From an uncultured Rhodospirillales bacterium (GTDB lineage Bacteria; Pseudomonadota; Alphaproteobacteria; Acetobacterales; Acetobacteraceae): a stretch of 23,215 nt of DNA. Below the pieces are notes generated by a model. It was not told where the DNA came from. It worked only from the letters and a program-made list of their open reading frames with translations, and did not search any database. Positions 5,664-14,795 of the stretch are shown piece after piece. Position 1 is the stretch's first letter. Each line of letters begins with the position of its first letter. Location of the stretch: contig CAIMVB010000449.1 of NCBI GenBank assembly GCA_903844785.1, forward strand, positions 1-23,215, given 5' to 3'. Position numbers and translations under genes: made by a program.

Positions 5664-7256
5664 ATGATGCGTATCTTGAGGGTAGCAACCTTGTCGCTGG
5701 CCATGATGGGACCGTTGGTCGCGTCAGCTCAGACGCAGCCGCCGGCGGCAACCCGCGCGAATACCTTGCGGGTGGTCGTGCATGCCAACCTGCAGATCCT
5801 CGACCCGGTTTGGACCACGGCCTTCATCTCCGGCCGTCACGGCTACCTGATTTACGATACGCTCTATGCGATGAACTCGCGTTTCGAACCCCTGCCGCAA
5901 ATGGCGCAGGGGCACGAGATTCTGGAAGGCGGCCTGCTCTATCGCATCCGGCTGCGCGAAGGCCTGCGTTTCCACGACGGCAGCGCTGTCCGGGCGCAGG
6001 ATGTTGTCGCATCGCTACGTCGTTGGATGAGCCGCGACGTCATGGGCCAGCAGATGGCCGCCGTGACCGACACAATTACTGCGGTGAATGACCAGACCTT
6101 CGAGATCCGCCTCAAAGAACGCTGGGGCATGGTGCTCGACGCGCTGGCGAAGCCGTCCAACCCGCCCTTCATTATGCCGGAACGCATCGCGCAGACGCCC
6201 GCCACCACGCAAGTGACCGAAACGATCGGTTCGGGCCCCTTTATCTTCGTGCGCGACGAATGGCGCCCGGGTAACCGCGTCGTCTATCGGCGCAACCCAG
6301 ACTATGCGCCACGCTCCGAACCGGCGGACTACCTCTCCGGTGGCAAGCGCGCCCTCGTTGAACGTGTCGAGTGGCTCTATATGCCGGATCACAATACGGC
6401 GCTCGCCGCGCTGAACGCGGGCGAGATTGACTATTTTGAGGCGCCGCCGCTGGACTTCATCAACGTCCTCGCGCGCAACCGCAATATCCGTATCGTCAAT
6501 ATTGACGCAATCGGAACGTCGGGCCTCATCCGTCCAAACCACCTCTACCCGCCCTTCAACGACCCCCGTGCACGCCAGGCACTCGCGCATCTCGTACGCC
6601 AGGAAGACTATATGCGCGTGGTGGTGGGTAACCCGCAGCTTTACAGGCCTTTCTGCGGCTCCTTCTTCATGTGTGGTTCTGCGAACGGGACCGAGGTCGG
6701 CAGCGAGCCCTTCCGGGAGCCCAACGTAGAACGTGCCCGCCAGCTGCTGCGCGAGGCGGGCTATAATGGCGAGCCTATCGTCGTGCTGCAGCCGACCGAT
6801 CGCGCCCAGTACAATGCGGCGACCATGGTACTGATCCAGGCGCTGCGCCGCGCGGGTGTCAACGTTGATGTGCAGTCGATGGACTGGAGCACGCTGCTGT
6901 CGCGCCGCGCCAACCGCAATGACCCATACCAGGGCGGCTACCATCTGTTCGTGACGACGCACGGGGGGCCCACCACGGCGCTGCCGCCTTCTAACACTTG
7001 GTTCAATACGCGTTGTGAGCGTGCCAATCCGGGCTGGGCCTGCGATGCGGAACTGGACCGGATGGTCGGCGAATGGGCGCGGGAAGCGAGCCCAGAGGCC
7101 CGCGCCCCGATCCTGGAGCGCATCCATCGCCGCGCCTGGGAAGTGATTCCGTATGTTCCTTATGGTCAGTACACACAGCCGGTGGCCGTTCGTTCGAATG
7201 TGCACGGCGTTCTGGAGGCCGGGATCCCGGTCTACTGGAACATCGAAAAGCGATGA
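5664..7256 (+). CDS. ABC transporter substrate-binding protein, family 5 (DppA/OppA type)
   Basis: About 530 residues, usual for the SBP_bac_5 family. The N-terminus MMRILRVATLSLAMMGPLVA is a classic Sec signal peptide, with probable cleavage after ASA at residues 20-22, so the protein is periplasmic. Family landmarks include LRVVVHANLQILDPVWTT at the mature N-terminus, GLRFHDGSAVRAQDVVASL, and the late domain with FNDPRARQAL. ATG 5664 (or 5667) follows GGAAGG, and a start at 5613 would put 17 unlikely residues before the signal peptide. Such proteins bind peptides, but also opines, glycosides, nickel or plant-derived acids, so the substrate cannot be read from sequence. The flanking CoA-dependent enzymes favour a carboxylate-bearing carbon source over nutritional peptides. 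Confidence 0.92.
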   Translation: MMRILRVATLSLAMMGPLVASAQTQPPAATRANTLRVVVHANLQILDPVWTTAFISGRHGYLIYDTLYAMNSRFEPLPQMAQGHEILEGGLLYRIRLREGLRFHDGSAVRAQDVVASLRRWMSRDVMGQQMAAVTDTITAVNDQTFEIRLKERWGMVLDALAKPSNPPFIMPERIAQTPATTQVTETIGSGPFIFVRDEWRPGNRVVYRRNPDYAPRSEPADYLSGGKRALVERVEWLYMPDHNTALAALNAGEIDYFEAPPLDFINVLARNRNIRIVNIDAIGTSGLIRPNHLYPPFNDPRARQALAHLVRQEDYMRVVVGNPQLYRPFCGSFFMCGSANGTEVGSEPFREPNVERARQLLREAGYNGEPIVVLQPTDRAQYNAATMVLIQALRRAGVNVDVQSMDWSTLLSRRANRNDPYQGGYHLFVTTHGGPTTALPPSNTWFNTRCERANPGWACDAELDRMVGEWAREASPEARAPILERIHRRAWEVIPYVPYGQYTQPVAVRSNVHGVLEAGIPVYWNIEKR

Positions 7257-7273
7257 CCTGACGGAAGCCGGTC

Positions 7274-8215
7274 ATGTGGTACTACGTCACCAAGCGGATC
7301 CTCGCGACCCTGCCCGTCATGGGCGTGGTCGCGGTCATTGTATTCCTGCTGCTCAGATTGAGCCCGGGCGACCCGGCGGCGATCATCGCCGGGGATGACG
7401 CAACAAGCGAAGACATTGCGAAAATCCGGGAACATCTCGGCCTGGACCGTCCTTTGCTGACGCAATTCGTGCGGTGGTTGGGGCAGCTCGCGACCGGTGA
7501 CTTCGGCAATTCCATCTATCTTGAACGGCCCGTGCTCGGCCTGATCATGGAGAGGGTGGAGCCGACCTTGGCCCTTTCCGTGACGACCATCATCTTCGCT
7601 GTCGTGCTGGCAGTGCCCATCGGCGTCCTGGCCGCTTGGCGCGCCGGCACCTGGATCGACCAGACCATCATGGCGCTGTCGGTCCTGGCCTTCTCCGTGC
7701 CGGTTTTCTTGATCGGCTATGGGCTGGTGATCGGCTTCTCCCTGACACTGGAATTGCTACCGGTGCAGGGCTTCGTGAGTCTCGCCGAGGACCCGGGCGC
7801 GTTCTTCCGCCACCTCGTGCTGCCGACCGTGGCGCTTGGCCTGGTCTATACCGCGCTCATTGCCCGCATCACGCGCGCCACCATGCTTGAGACCCTCAAC
7901 GAGGACTTCATCCGCACCGCCCGCGCCAAGGGCCTGGGCGAGCCGAGGGTGCTGATCCTGCACGCTCTGAAGAACGCCTCGGTGCCGATTGTCACCACCA
8001 TCGGCACCGGGCTTGCGCTGCTGATCGGCGGCGTCGTCGTCACGGAAAGCGTCTTCGCCGTGCCCGGCATCGGCCGCCTCACCATTGATGCCGTGATGCA
8101 GCGGGATTATCCGGTGATCCAGGGTGTGATCCTGGTCGTCGCCGGCGTTTACGTTCTTGTGAACCTTCTGATTGACCTGACCTATTCCTTGCTTGATCCG
8201 AGGATCCGCTACTGA
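7274..8215 (+). CDS. ABC transporter permease, DppB/OppB type
   Basis: A 313-residue inner-membrane permease. The first membrane helix is at about residues 9-30, followed by the periplasmic segment characteristic of DppB-type subunits (HLGLDRPLLTQFVRWLGQLATGDFG). Further helices and the cytoplasmic EAA-type loop (ARAKGLGEPRVLILHALKNA) that docks on the ATPases come next. It ends in the family-typical YSLLDPRIRY. The start lies 17 bases after the binding-protein stop, and the stop overlaps the next start by one base (TGATG). It forms the translocation pore with the DppC-type subunit. Confidence 0.93.
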   Translation: MWYYVTKRILATLPVMGVVAVIVFLLLRLSPGDPAAIIAGDDATSEDIAKIREHLGLDRPLLTQFVRWLGQLATGDFGNSIYLERPVLGLIMERVEPTLALSVTTIIFAVVLAVPIGVLAAWRAGTWIDQTIMALSVLAFSVPVFLIGYGLVIGFSLTLELLPVQGFVSLAEDPGAFFRHLVLPTVALGLVYTALIARITRATMLETLNEDFIRTARAKGLGEPRVLILHALKNASVPIVTTIGTGLALLIGGVVVTESVFAVPGIGRLTIDAVMQRDYPVIQGVILVVAGVYVLVNLLIDLTYSLLDPRIRY

Positions 8216-9102
8216 TGGCCAGCACCGACATCACTGCCGCAGCTGCCATCGTCCCGCGGTCGCGCAGCGCGACGGGACTGATGCGTCGTGCTGCCCGGCG
8301 CCCGCTACCTGTATTGGGCAGCGCCCTCCTGATTGTCCTGATACTCTCTGCGCTGCTGGCGCCGTGGCTCACGCCATATGACCCGTTCGAGATGAATGTG
8401 GTGGACCGGCTGCTGCCTCCGAATGAGACCTATTGGTTCGGCACGGACGCCTATGGCCGCGACATCTTCACCCGTACGCTCTACGGGGGGCGCGTATCGC
8501 TCGTGATCGGCGCGGCGGTCGCCGTTGCCTCCACCGTGGTCGGTCTCCTGATCGGCGTGATAGCGGGTTACTTCCGCACGGCCGACGCCATACTGATGCG
8601 GGTCATGGACGGTCTGATGGCCATTCCCGGCATTCTGCTCGCCATCGCGCTCATGTCACTCACGCGCGCCAGTGTCTGGATCGTCATCATGGCCATCACC
8701 ATTCCGGAGGTGCCGCGCGTCGCGCGCCTGGTACGCTCGGTGGTGCTCTCAGTGCGCGAGCAGGTCTATATCCAGGCAGCGAGTGCCGTGGGTACGCGGT
8801 TTCCGCGGCTCATGCTGCGCCACATACTGCCCAACACCTTTGCGCCGCTAATCGTACAAGCGACATACATCGCCGCCTCCGCCGTGCTGGTCGAGAGCTA
8901 CCTCAGCTTCCTGGGCGTCGGAACCCCGCCGGAGATTCCGTCCTGGGGCAACATCATTGCAGAAGGTCGGCTCTATGTGCAGATCGCCTTCTGGAACATC
9001 TTGTTCCCAAGCGTCTTCCTTGCGGTGATGGTGCTGTCCATCAACATTCTTGGCGACGGGCTACGCGACATGCTCGACCCCCGCCTGGCGCGGAGGATCT
9101 GA
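8215..9102 (+). CDS. ABC transporter permease, DppC/OppC type
   Basis: A 295-residue permease with the OppC-type N-terminal membrane helix (about 35-55). Next comes the family signature region LTPYDPFEMNVVDRLLPP…YWFGTDAYGRDIFTR (residues about 58-85). The EAA-type loop AASAVGTRFPRLMLRHILPN contacts the ATPases, and the C-terminus is GDGLRDMLDPRL. The start overlaps the DppB-type stop by one base, and its own stop overlaps the DppD-type start by one base, so these genes are almost certainly co-translated. Confidence 0.93.
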   Translation: MASTDITAAAAIVPRSRSATGLMRRAARRPLPVLGSALLIVLILSALLAPWLTPYDPFEMNVVDRLLPPNETYWFGTDAYGRDIFTRTLYGGRVSLVIGAAVAVASTVVGLLIGVIAGYFRTADAILMRVMDGLMAIPGILLAIALMSLTRASVWIVIMAITIPEVPRVARLVRSVVLSVREQVYIQAASAVGTRFPRLMLRHILPNTFAPLIVQATYIAASAVLVESYLSFLGVGTPPEIPSWGNIIAEGRLYVQIAFWNILFPSVFLAVMVLSINILGDGLRDMLDPRLARRI

Positions 9103-10094
9103 TGGCCTCCGATCCCGTCCTGCGCGTCGAGGGGCTGCGCACTGAATTCGCGACCGGCGACGGTCCACCGGCGGTCGCAGTCAACGACCTCTCCTTCGAG
9201 GTAAACCGCGGCGAGACGCTCTGCATCGTGGGCGAGTCCGGGTGCGGCAAAAGCCTGACGGCGCTGTCCGTCCTGCGCCTACTGCCGCGGCCTTATGGGC
9301 GGATCGGTGCTGGTCGCGTGTTGCTTGAAGGCAGGGACCTTGTGCAGGTGTCTGACCCCGAAATCCGCGAAGTCCGGGGCCGCGCTGTCTCGATGATTTT
9401 CCAGGAACCGATGACAAGCCTGAATCCAGTGCTGAACATCGGCCGCCAGATCGCGGAGACGGTGATGGTGCATGAGGGCCTGCCCTGGCAAGCCTGCACC
9501 GACCGCGCACTCGAAATGCTGCGCCAGGTGCGGATCCCTGAACCTGAACGTCGCCTGCACGAGTATCCGCATCAATTATCCGGCGGCATGCGCCAGCGCG
9601 TCATGATCGCCATGGCGCTGGCCTGCCGCCCACGCGTGCTGCTTGCCGACGAACCGACCACGGCGCTTGATGTCACTATCCAGGCGCAGATCCTCGATCT
9701 GATCCGCGATCTGCAGCGTGAGACAGGTACAGCCGTCCTGCTCATCACTCATGACCTGGGCGTAGTCGCGGAAATGGCCGACCGCGTGCTGGTGATGTAC
9801 GCGGGAAGCAAGGTGGAGGAAGGCACCGCAGCGGAAATCTTCGACGCACCCACCCACCCCTATACGCGCGGCCTGATGGGTGCGATGCCGCATCTAGGGG
9901 GTGCCCATGGCGGGCGACTGGCCGAAATTCCTGGCGTGGTGCCGGCACTGAATGCACGGCCTAAGGGTTGTAGTTTCGCTCCCCGCTGTAGCCTCGCGAC
10001 ATCGCGCTGCCACGTTGAAGCGCCGCCGCTGCGGAGTTTTGCAGGTAGCCACACCGTCGCCTGCTGGGAAGTTGGTCAAGGAGCTGCAGCATGA
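9102..10094 (+). CDS. ABC transporter ATPase, DppD/OppD type
   Basis: A 330-residue ATPase with Walker A GESGCGKS (44-51), Q-loop Gln101 in MIFQEPM, signature LSGGMRQR (159-166), Walker B VLLADEPT (179-186) and switch His217. The C-terminal oligopeptide-transporter extension carries GCSFAPRC…C motifs of the kind that bind an Fe-S cluster in some DppD proteins. The start is ATG 9102 in TGATG with the previous stop; the frame stays open upstream to 8433, but that part overlaps the permease gene and is not protein-like. It would pair with the DppF-type ATPase on the cytoplasmic face. Confidence 0.94.
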   Translation: MASDPVLRVEGLRTEFATGDGPPAVAVNDLSFEVNRGETLCIVGESGCGKSLTALSVLRLLPRPYGRIGAGRVLLEGRDLVQVSDPEIREVRGRAVSMIFQEPMTSLNPVLNIGRQIAETVMVHEGLPWQACTDRALEMLRQVRIPEPERRLHEYPHQLSGGMRQRVMIAMALACRPRVLLADEPTTALDVTIQAQILDLIRDLQRETGTAVLLITHDLGVVAEMADRVLVMYAGSKVEEGTAAEIFDAPTHPYTRGLMGAMPHLGGAHGGRLAEIPGVVPALNARPKGCSFAPRCSLATSRCHVEAPPLRSFAGSHTVACWEVGQGAAA

Positions 10095-11074
10095 ACGCGC
10101 AGATCCCGGTTCTGGAGGTCCGCGACCTTGTCAAGCATTACAGCGTGGGTGGCGGCTTCTTTGGCCGCGGCCGCAAGCAGCTTCGCGCGGTGGATGGTGT
10201 TTCTTTCAGTATCGGGCAGGGGGAAACGCTTGGCCTGGTGGGGGAGAGCGGCTGCGGGAAGTCCACCGTCGGCAAGGCGGTACTGCGCCTGGTGGAACCG
10301 ACCTCTGGCCAAGTCACCTTGGAGGGTGAGGACATTACGAGTCTCGGCAGCGCCGCCCTGCTTGACCGGCGCAAGCGGATGCAGGTCATCTTCCAGGATC
10401 CCTATTCCTCGTTGAACCCCCGCATGACGGCGGGTGAAATCGTGCAAGAACCGCTGATCAACTTCGGCATCGGCTCGCGCGCTGAACAACGAGATCGCGT
10501 CGCCTTGCTTTTCGCCCGCGTGGGGTTGCGTCCGGACCAACGCGCCAATTATCCGCATGAATTCTCCGGCGGGCAGCGGCAAAGGCTGGGCATCGCGCGG
10601 GCGCTCGCGCTCGGCCCCAGCGTGATCATCGGGGATGAGCCGGTCTCTGCGCTCGATGTCTCGGTGCAGGCACAGGTCATCAACCTGATGATGGACCTGC
10701 AGCAGGAATTCGGGTTGAGCTACCTTTTCGTCGCGCATGATCTTGGCGTGGTCGAACACATCAGCCACCGCGTCGCAGTGATGTATCTTGGCAAGATCGT
10801 TGAGATCGCCGCGCGGGCGGCCTTGTTCGAAACGCCAAGGCACCCTTACACCGAAGCGCTACTGGCCGCCGTGCCGGTCTCCCACCCGCGCGCACGGCGA
10901 GCGCGCACCGTTCTGACGGGGGACGTGCCAAGCCCGATCAACCCACCCCCAGGGTGCCGCTTCCATACGCGATGCCCGATCGCGGTCGCGCGCTGCCGGC
11001 AGGAGGAACCGCCGCTGGTGGTGGACGCGTCAGGCCACGGCGTCGCCTGTCACCTTCGCGCCACAACCCTGTAG
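10091..11074 (+). CDS. ABC transporter ATPase, DppF/OppF type
   Basis: A 327-residue ATPase. Walker A is GESGCGKST (51-59), the Q-loop is [10 protein letters not shown] (101-110), the signature is FSGGQRQR (158-165), and Walker B is [12 protein letters not shown] (178-189). The C-terminal oligo_HPY region carries the [14 protein letters not shown] cysteine pattern. The start overlaps the DppD-type stop in ATGA, indicating coupling. With the preceding four genes it makes a complete five-part importer, and no subunit is missing. Confidence 0.94.
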   Translation: MNAQIPVLEVRDLVKHYSVGGGFFGRGRKQLRAVDGVSFSIGQGETLGLVGESGCGKSTVGKAVLRLVEPTSGQVTLEGEDITSLGSAALLDRRKRMQVIFQDPYSSLNPRMTAGEIVQEPLINFGIGSRAEQRDRVALLFARVGLRPDQRANYPHEFSGGQRQRLGIARALALGPSVIIGDEPVSALDVSVQAQVINLMMDLQQEFGLSYLFVAHDLGVVEHISHRVAVMYLGKIVEIAARAALFETPRHPYTEALLAAVPVSHPRARRARTVLTGDVPSPINPPPGCRFHTRCPIAVARCRQEEPPLVVDASGHGVACHLRATTL

Positions 11075-11090
11075 GACCCTTGCCGAGCAC

Positions 11091-12182
11091 ATGACGAATA
11101 AGGCAAGCGCGCCTCCGCTGGGGGGCAAGAGACGCAGGAAAATCGGCGCCCCGAAGGTGCGGCTGGAAGAAGTGGCGCAGGAGGCAGGCGTCTCTGCCGC
11201 CACCGCGTCGCGCGTGCTGAACAACCCCTCGCTGGTCACGAAGGACCTGCGGGACAAGGTGCTAAAGGCGACGTCAAAGCTGGGTTACGTTGCGGATGGT
11301 GCTGCAAGGGCGCTCGCGTCACGCCGATCGCGCGTTTTGGGCGCGGTGGTGCCCAATCTTTCGAACACGATCTTTTCCGACATGATCGAGGGCTTTCAGC
11401 AGCGGCTAGAACCGCAGGGCTACACGATGCTGCTGGCCACCTTCAACTATGATGAGGCGGCGGAATGCCGCAGCGTCCGCACCATGATCGAACGCGGCGT
11501 GGATGGGCTGGTGCTGGTCGGCGTGACCCATAGCAAGGAACTGGAACTGCTGCTGAAGAGCTCCGGCATTCCCTTCGTCCAGACCTGGGCGCCGGCAAGG
11601 GCCAGCGGGCACCCAACCATTGGCTATGACAACGCGACCGCCGCGCGGCTGCTGGTGGATCATCTCGTCGGGCTAGGACATCGCGACATCGGGGTTGTGG
11701 CAGGGCTTACCCAGCACAATGACCGCGTGCGGGCGCGCATCGCTGGCCTGCGCGCGGCGATGCGCCGCCACCGCATTCCCCTACCGGCAGACCGCATCGT
11801 CCAGACCGAGTATCGCATCGCGAAGGTGCGCGAGGCTTTCCGTGTAGTGCAGCGAAAGGGCGAGTTACCGACAGCGCTGATCGCCAACAACGACATCGTA
11901 GCGCTCGGCCTGCTGCTGGAAGCGCAGGCGCAGGGTATCCGTGTGCCGGCGCAGCTTTCGATCGTGGGCGTCGGCGATCTTGAGATCGTGACCCACATGA
12001 AGCCGCCGCTGACGACCGTGCGTTCGCCGAAGCACACGATCGGCGCCATGGCAGCCGATTACCTGCTTGCCCGCATCAGCGGGCACGACTTCGCCATACC
12101 CGAAGAACTCCCACTTGAACTCGTGGTGCGGGGGTCCACCGCCCCGCCACGCATGACCCGCCGCAAGGACACTTCAGCATGA
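11091..12182 (+). CDS. LacI-family transcriptional regulator
   Basis: A 363-residue regulator with a basic N-terminal tail. The LacI helix-turn-helix follows (about residues 22-45, VRLEEVAQEAGVSAATASRV), then the hinge with ARALASRRS. The remainder is a periplasmic-binding-protein-like effector domain beginning RVLGAVVPNLSN. LacI members sense a small molecule from the pathway they control, so the ligand is probably the imported compound or an intermediate. It lies inside the operon, 16 bases after the ATPase gene and overlapping the CoA-transferase start as ATGA. The perfect GAAAGCGCTTTC palindrome at the operon promoter is the obvious target, implying autorepression. The ribosome-binding site is weak, which would keep levels low. 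Confidence 0.92.
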   Translation: MTNKASAPPLGGKRRRKIGAPKVRLEEVAQEAGVSAATASRVLNNPSLVTKDLRDKVLKATSKLGYVADGAARALASRRSRVLGAVVPNLSNTIFSDMIEGFQQRLEPQGYTMLLATFNYDEAAECRSVRTMIERGVDGLVLVGVTHSKELELLLKSSGIPFVQTWAPARASGHPTIGYDNATAARLLVDHLVGLGHRDIGVVAGLTQHNDRVRARIAGLRAAMRRHRIPLPADRIVQTEYRIAKVREAFRVVQRKGELPTALIANNDIVALGLLLEAQAQGIRVPAQLSIVGVGDLEIVTHMKPPLTTVRSPKHTIGAMAADYLLARISGHDFAIPEELPLELVVRGSTAPPRMTRRKDTSA

Positions 12183-14791
12183 CGACTGCGCCGAGCATCC
12201 TGCCCATCACGCGCGACAAGGCCGGGCACCTGCCGGGCATGCTGGAGGGGCTGCGTGTTGTGGAACTGGCTGACGAGACAGCCGAATATGTTGGCATGAC
12301 GCTCGCCGGCCTCGGCGCTGAGGTCATCAAGGTTGAACCCCCGCAGGGCGCTTCCACGCGCGCCATCGGACCCTTCCTGGATGATGAACCCGGCCCCGAG
12401 CGTTCGCTGCATTTCTGGGGCTATAATCGGGGCAAGCGGTCCGTCGTGCTCGACCTCGACACGTTGGAAGGCCAGGAGAAATTCCGACAGCTTCTTGCCT
12501 CCGCCGATATTTACCTCGATGCGAGCGAGGGTAAGGCGGCATCTGCGCTGGGTGTTGCCGCGCGTGACATCGCTGCGCAGTTCGCCGGCCTGATCGCCGC
12601 GCGCATGTCGCCCTTCGGCGACGAAGGGCCCTGGAAGGATCACAAGGCATCAGACCTGATCCACCTAGCGCTGGGCGGGATCATGATGAATTGCGGCTAC
12701 GACCCGGATCCGTCGAAGCATTACGACCTGCCACCGATCGCGCCGCAGCTTTGGCATGCCTACCACATCGCCGGCGACCAGATGGTTGTGGGCATCCTTG
12801 CCGCGTTGATCCATCGCCTGCACACGGGCGAAGGCCAGGACCTGTGCGTGGCGATCCACGAAGCAGTCTCGAAGAATACCGAACTTGATGTGATGTCCTG
12901 GGTAATGCGGCGCGCCCCGCTATTCCGCCAGACCTGCCGGCACGCAATCGAAAAGCCTACGCATGTGCCGAGCATCGGCCATACCAAGGATGGGCGCTGG
13001 TACATCGCCGCCGGTGTGTCGGTACGCGACCAGACAAGCCTTGTGCCCTTCCTATCCGGCTACAGCATGGCGGCGGACCTGCAGGCACCGGGCGGTGGTG
13101 CGGACACCAAGGCGCGCAACGTTCCTGGCTCGGGTGCGGACGACGAGACGAAGTCTCATGTGCTTGAGATCGTGCAGCGCTTCATCCGGTCGTTCCGCTA
13201 CGAAACAATGCCATGGCGGGAAGCACAGGCGGCAGGGCTGCTTTGGTCGCCGCTGCGCAAGCCGCACGAAAACGTACTCGATGCGCATTGGCAGGCGCGC
13301 GGCACCTTTGCCGAGGTGGAGCATCCAGAGCATGGGCGCGCCTACCATTATCCGGTCAGCCGATGGCTCTCCTCCGAAACAGTGTGGAAATCGGGTCGCC
13401 GCGCCCCGCTGTTGGGTGAGGATACAGCAGCCGTGCTTGGCGCGCTGGCGCCGCGAAAGCCGCTGACGCAGCCGGCAAGGCCGCGCAGTGATGCACCGCT
13501 GCGGCTTTCCCCGCACGAAAAGCCGTTTCCCTTGCAGGGCGTGCGGATCTTCGATTTCTCCTGGTTCCTTGCCTCGGCGGGCGGTACACGCTTCGCTGCT
13601 GCGCTGGGCGCGGATGTGATCAAGGTCGAATGGAAGGACAATCCCGACACGCGCCTTGCGGCCATGTCGCCCGTTGGCGGGCGTGCAGCGCGTGAGGCTG
13701 CGACCGCGCCGCTCAAGGGTGTCACTGATTCCGACATGGGCGGGCAGTTCAACAACAAGAATTCAGGCAAGAGCGGCATTTCGCTCAATATCCGCCATCC
13801 CAAGGGCATGGAGATTGCGCGCCGCCTGATTGCCATGTCGGATGTGGTGGCGGAGGGCTTCTCCCCCGGTGTACTGCAGCGGCTCGGCCTTGGCTATGAT
13901 GTGCTGCGCGCATTGCGATCCGACATCATCTATGTGCAGCAATCCGGCATGGGCGGCATCGGCACCTATGGGCGTTTCCGTACCATCGGCCCTGTCGCCG
14001 CAGCCTTCGCCGGCACTTCGGAGATGTCGGGGCTGCCCGAACCAGCCATGCCTGCGGGCTGGGGTTATTCCTTCCTTGACTGGATCGGCGCCTATAGCTT
14101 TGCGACAGCGATCATCGGTGCGCTTTATCATCGCGACCGCACCGGCCAGGGCCAGTGGATTGACAGTTCGCAGTGCGAATCAGGCATTTTCCTGAAGCCG
14201 GTGCCGATCCTTGATTGGTCCGCGAATGGGCGGAGCTGGAGCCGCATCGGCAACCGTTCCCCCTATAAGCCGGCTGCGCCGCATGGCGCCTACCGTTGCG
14301 CCGGCCAGGATCGCTGGATTGCCATCGCCGCCTTCGACGACGCCCAATGGCAGGCACTTATTCGCTTGGCGGATCGCCCAGCCTGGCGGGCTGACCCGCG
14401 CTTTGCGACGCTGGAGAGCCGCCTGCTGCATCAGGACGCGCTGGATGCTGCCGTGACAGAATGGACGCAGGACCAGAACGCTTATGCCTGCATGGCGGCG
14501 CTGCAGGCGGCCGGCGTGCCGGCGGGCGTCTGCCAGACGGCAGAGGACCGGTGCGACAATGACCCGCAACTCCCCACACTATCCTGGCTCACGGAAGTAA
14601 CCGGCACCAAGATTGGCCGCTGGCCGGTAACCGAAATTCCAACGAAGCTTTCTGCCACACCGCCCTATAGCGGCGGCATCATCGACCGCGGCGCGCCTGG
14701 CTATGGCGAGGATAATGCCCGCATCCTGGGTGAGCTGCTCGGTTATTCTTCCGCGCAAGTCGCGGCGCTGGCCGAAGAAGGGGTGATTTGA
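12179..14791 (+). CDS. Double-domain family III CoA-transferase (CaiB/BaiF)
   Basis: At 870 residues this is twice the usual CaiB/BaiF length and contains two copies of the fold. The first runs from about residue 20 (LEGLRVVELADETAEYVGM) to about 420, the second from about 450 (LQGVRIFDFSWFLASAGG) to the end. Each has its own Rossmann start, …GAEVIKVE or …GADVIKVE, and its own GQ…(I/E) active-site helix (GQDLCVAIHEAVS near 220, GQWIDSSQCES near 660). Family III enzymes move CoA between carboxylic acids through an active-site carboxylate; formyl-CoA transferase uses Asp where both halves here appear to read Glu. Single-domain members dimerise as interlocked rings, so the fusion may make that dimer within one chain. 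It probably activates the imported substrate. The start overlaps the regulator stop as ATGA. Confidence 0.9.
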   Translation: MTTAPSILPITRDKAGHLPGMLEGLRVVELADETAEYVGMTLAGLGAEVIKVEPPQGASTRAIGPFLDDEPGPERSLHFWGYNRGKRSVVLDLDTLEGQEKFRQLLASADIYLDASEGKAASALGVAARDIAAQFAGLIAARMSPFGDEGPWKDHKASDLIHLALGGIMMNCGYDPDPSKHYDLPPIAPQLWHAYHIAGDQMVVGILAALIHRLHTGEGQDLCVAIHEAVSKNTELDVMSWVMRRAPLFRQTCRHAIEKPTHVPSIGHTKDGRWYIAAGVSVRDQTSLVPFLSGYSMAADLQAPGGGADTKARNVPGSGADDETKSHVLEIVQRFIRSFRYETMPWREAQAAGLLWSPLRKPHENVLDAHWQARGTFAEVEHPEHGRAYHYPVSRWLSSETVWKSGRRAPLLGEDTAAVLGALAPRKPLTQPARPRSDAPLRLSPHEKPFPLQGVRIFDFSWFLASAGGTRFAAALGADVIKVEWKDNPDTRLAAMSPVGGRAAREAATAPLKGVTDSDMGGQFNNKNSGKSGISLNIRHPKGMEIARRLIAMSDVVAEGFSPGVLQRLGLGYDVLRALRSDIIYVQQSGMGGIGTYGRFRTIGPVAAAFAGTSEMSGLPEPAMPAGWGYSFLDWIGAYSFATAIIGALYHRDRTGQGQWIDSSQCESGIFLKPVPILDWSANGRSWSRIGNRSPYKPAAPHGAYRCAGQDRWIAIAAFDDAQWQALIRLADRPAWRADPRFATLESRLLHQDALDAAVTEWTQDQNAYACMAALQAAGVPAGVCQTAEDRCDNDPQLPTLSWLTEVTGTKIGRWPVTEIPTKLSATPPYSGGIIDRGAPGYGEDNARILGELLGYSSAQVAALAEEGVI

Positions 14792-14795
14792 GGCC

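Noticed and set aside
6015..7205. 396-codon open frame on the minus strand opposite the binding-protein gene
   Set aside because: It lies wholly antisense to a well-supported SBP_bac_5 gene. The translation has no recognisable domain and is the kind of shadow GC-rich coding DNA produces.
8433..9101. Long N-terminal extension of the DppD-type ATPase
   Set aside because: The frame is open but lies inside the DppC-type gene, reads as low-complexity Arg/His/Gly sequence, and the ATPase fold begins right after ATG 9102.
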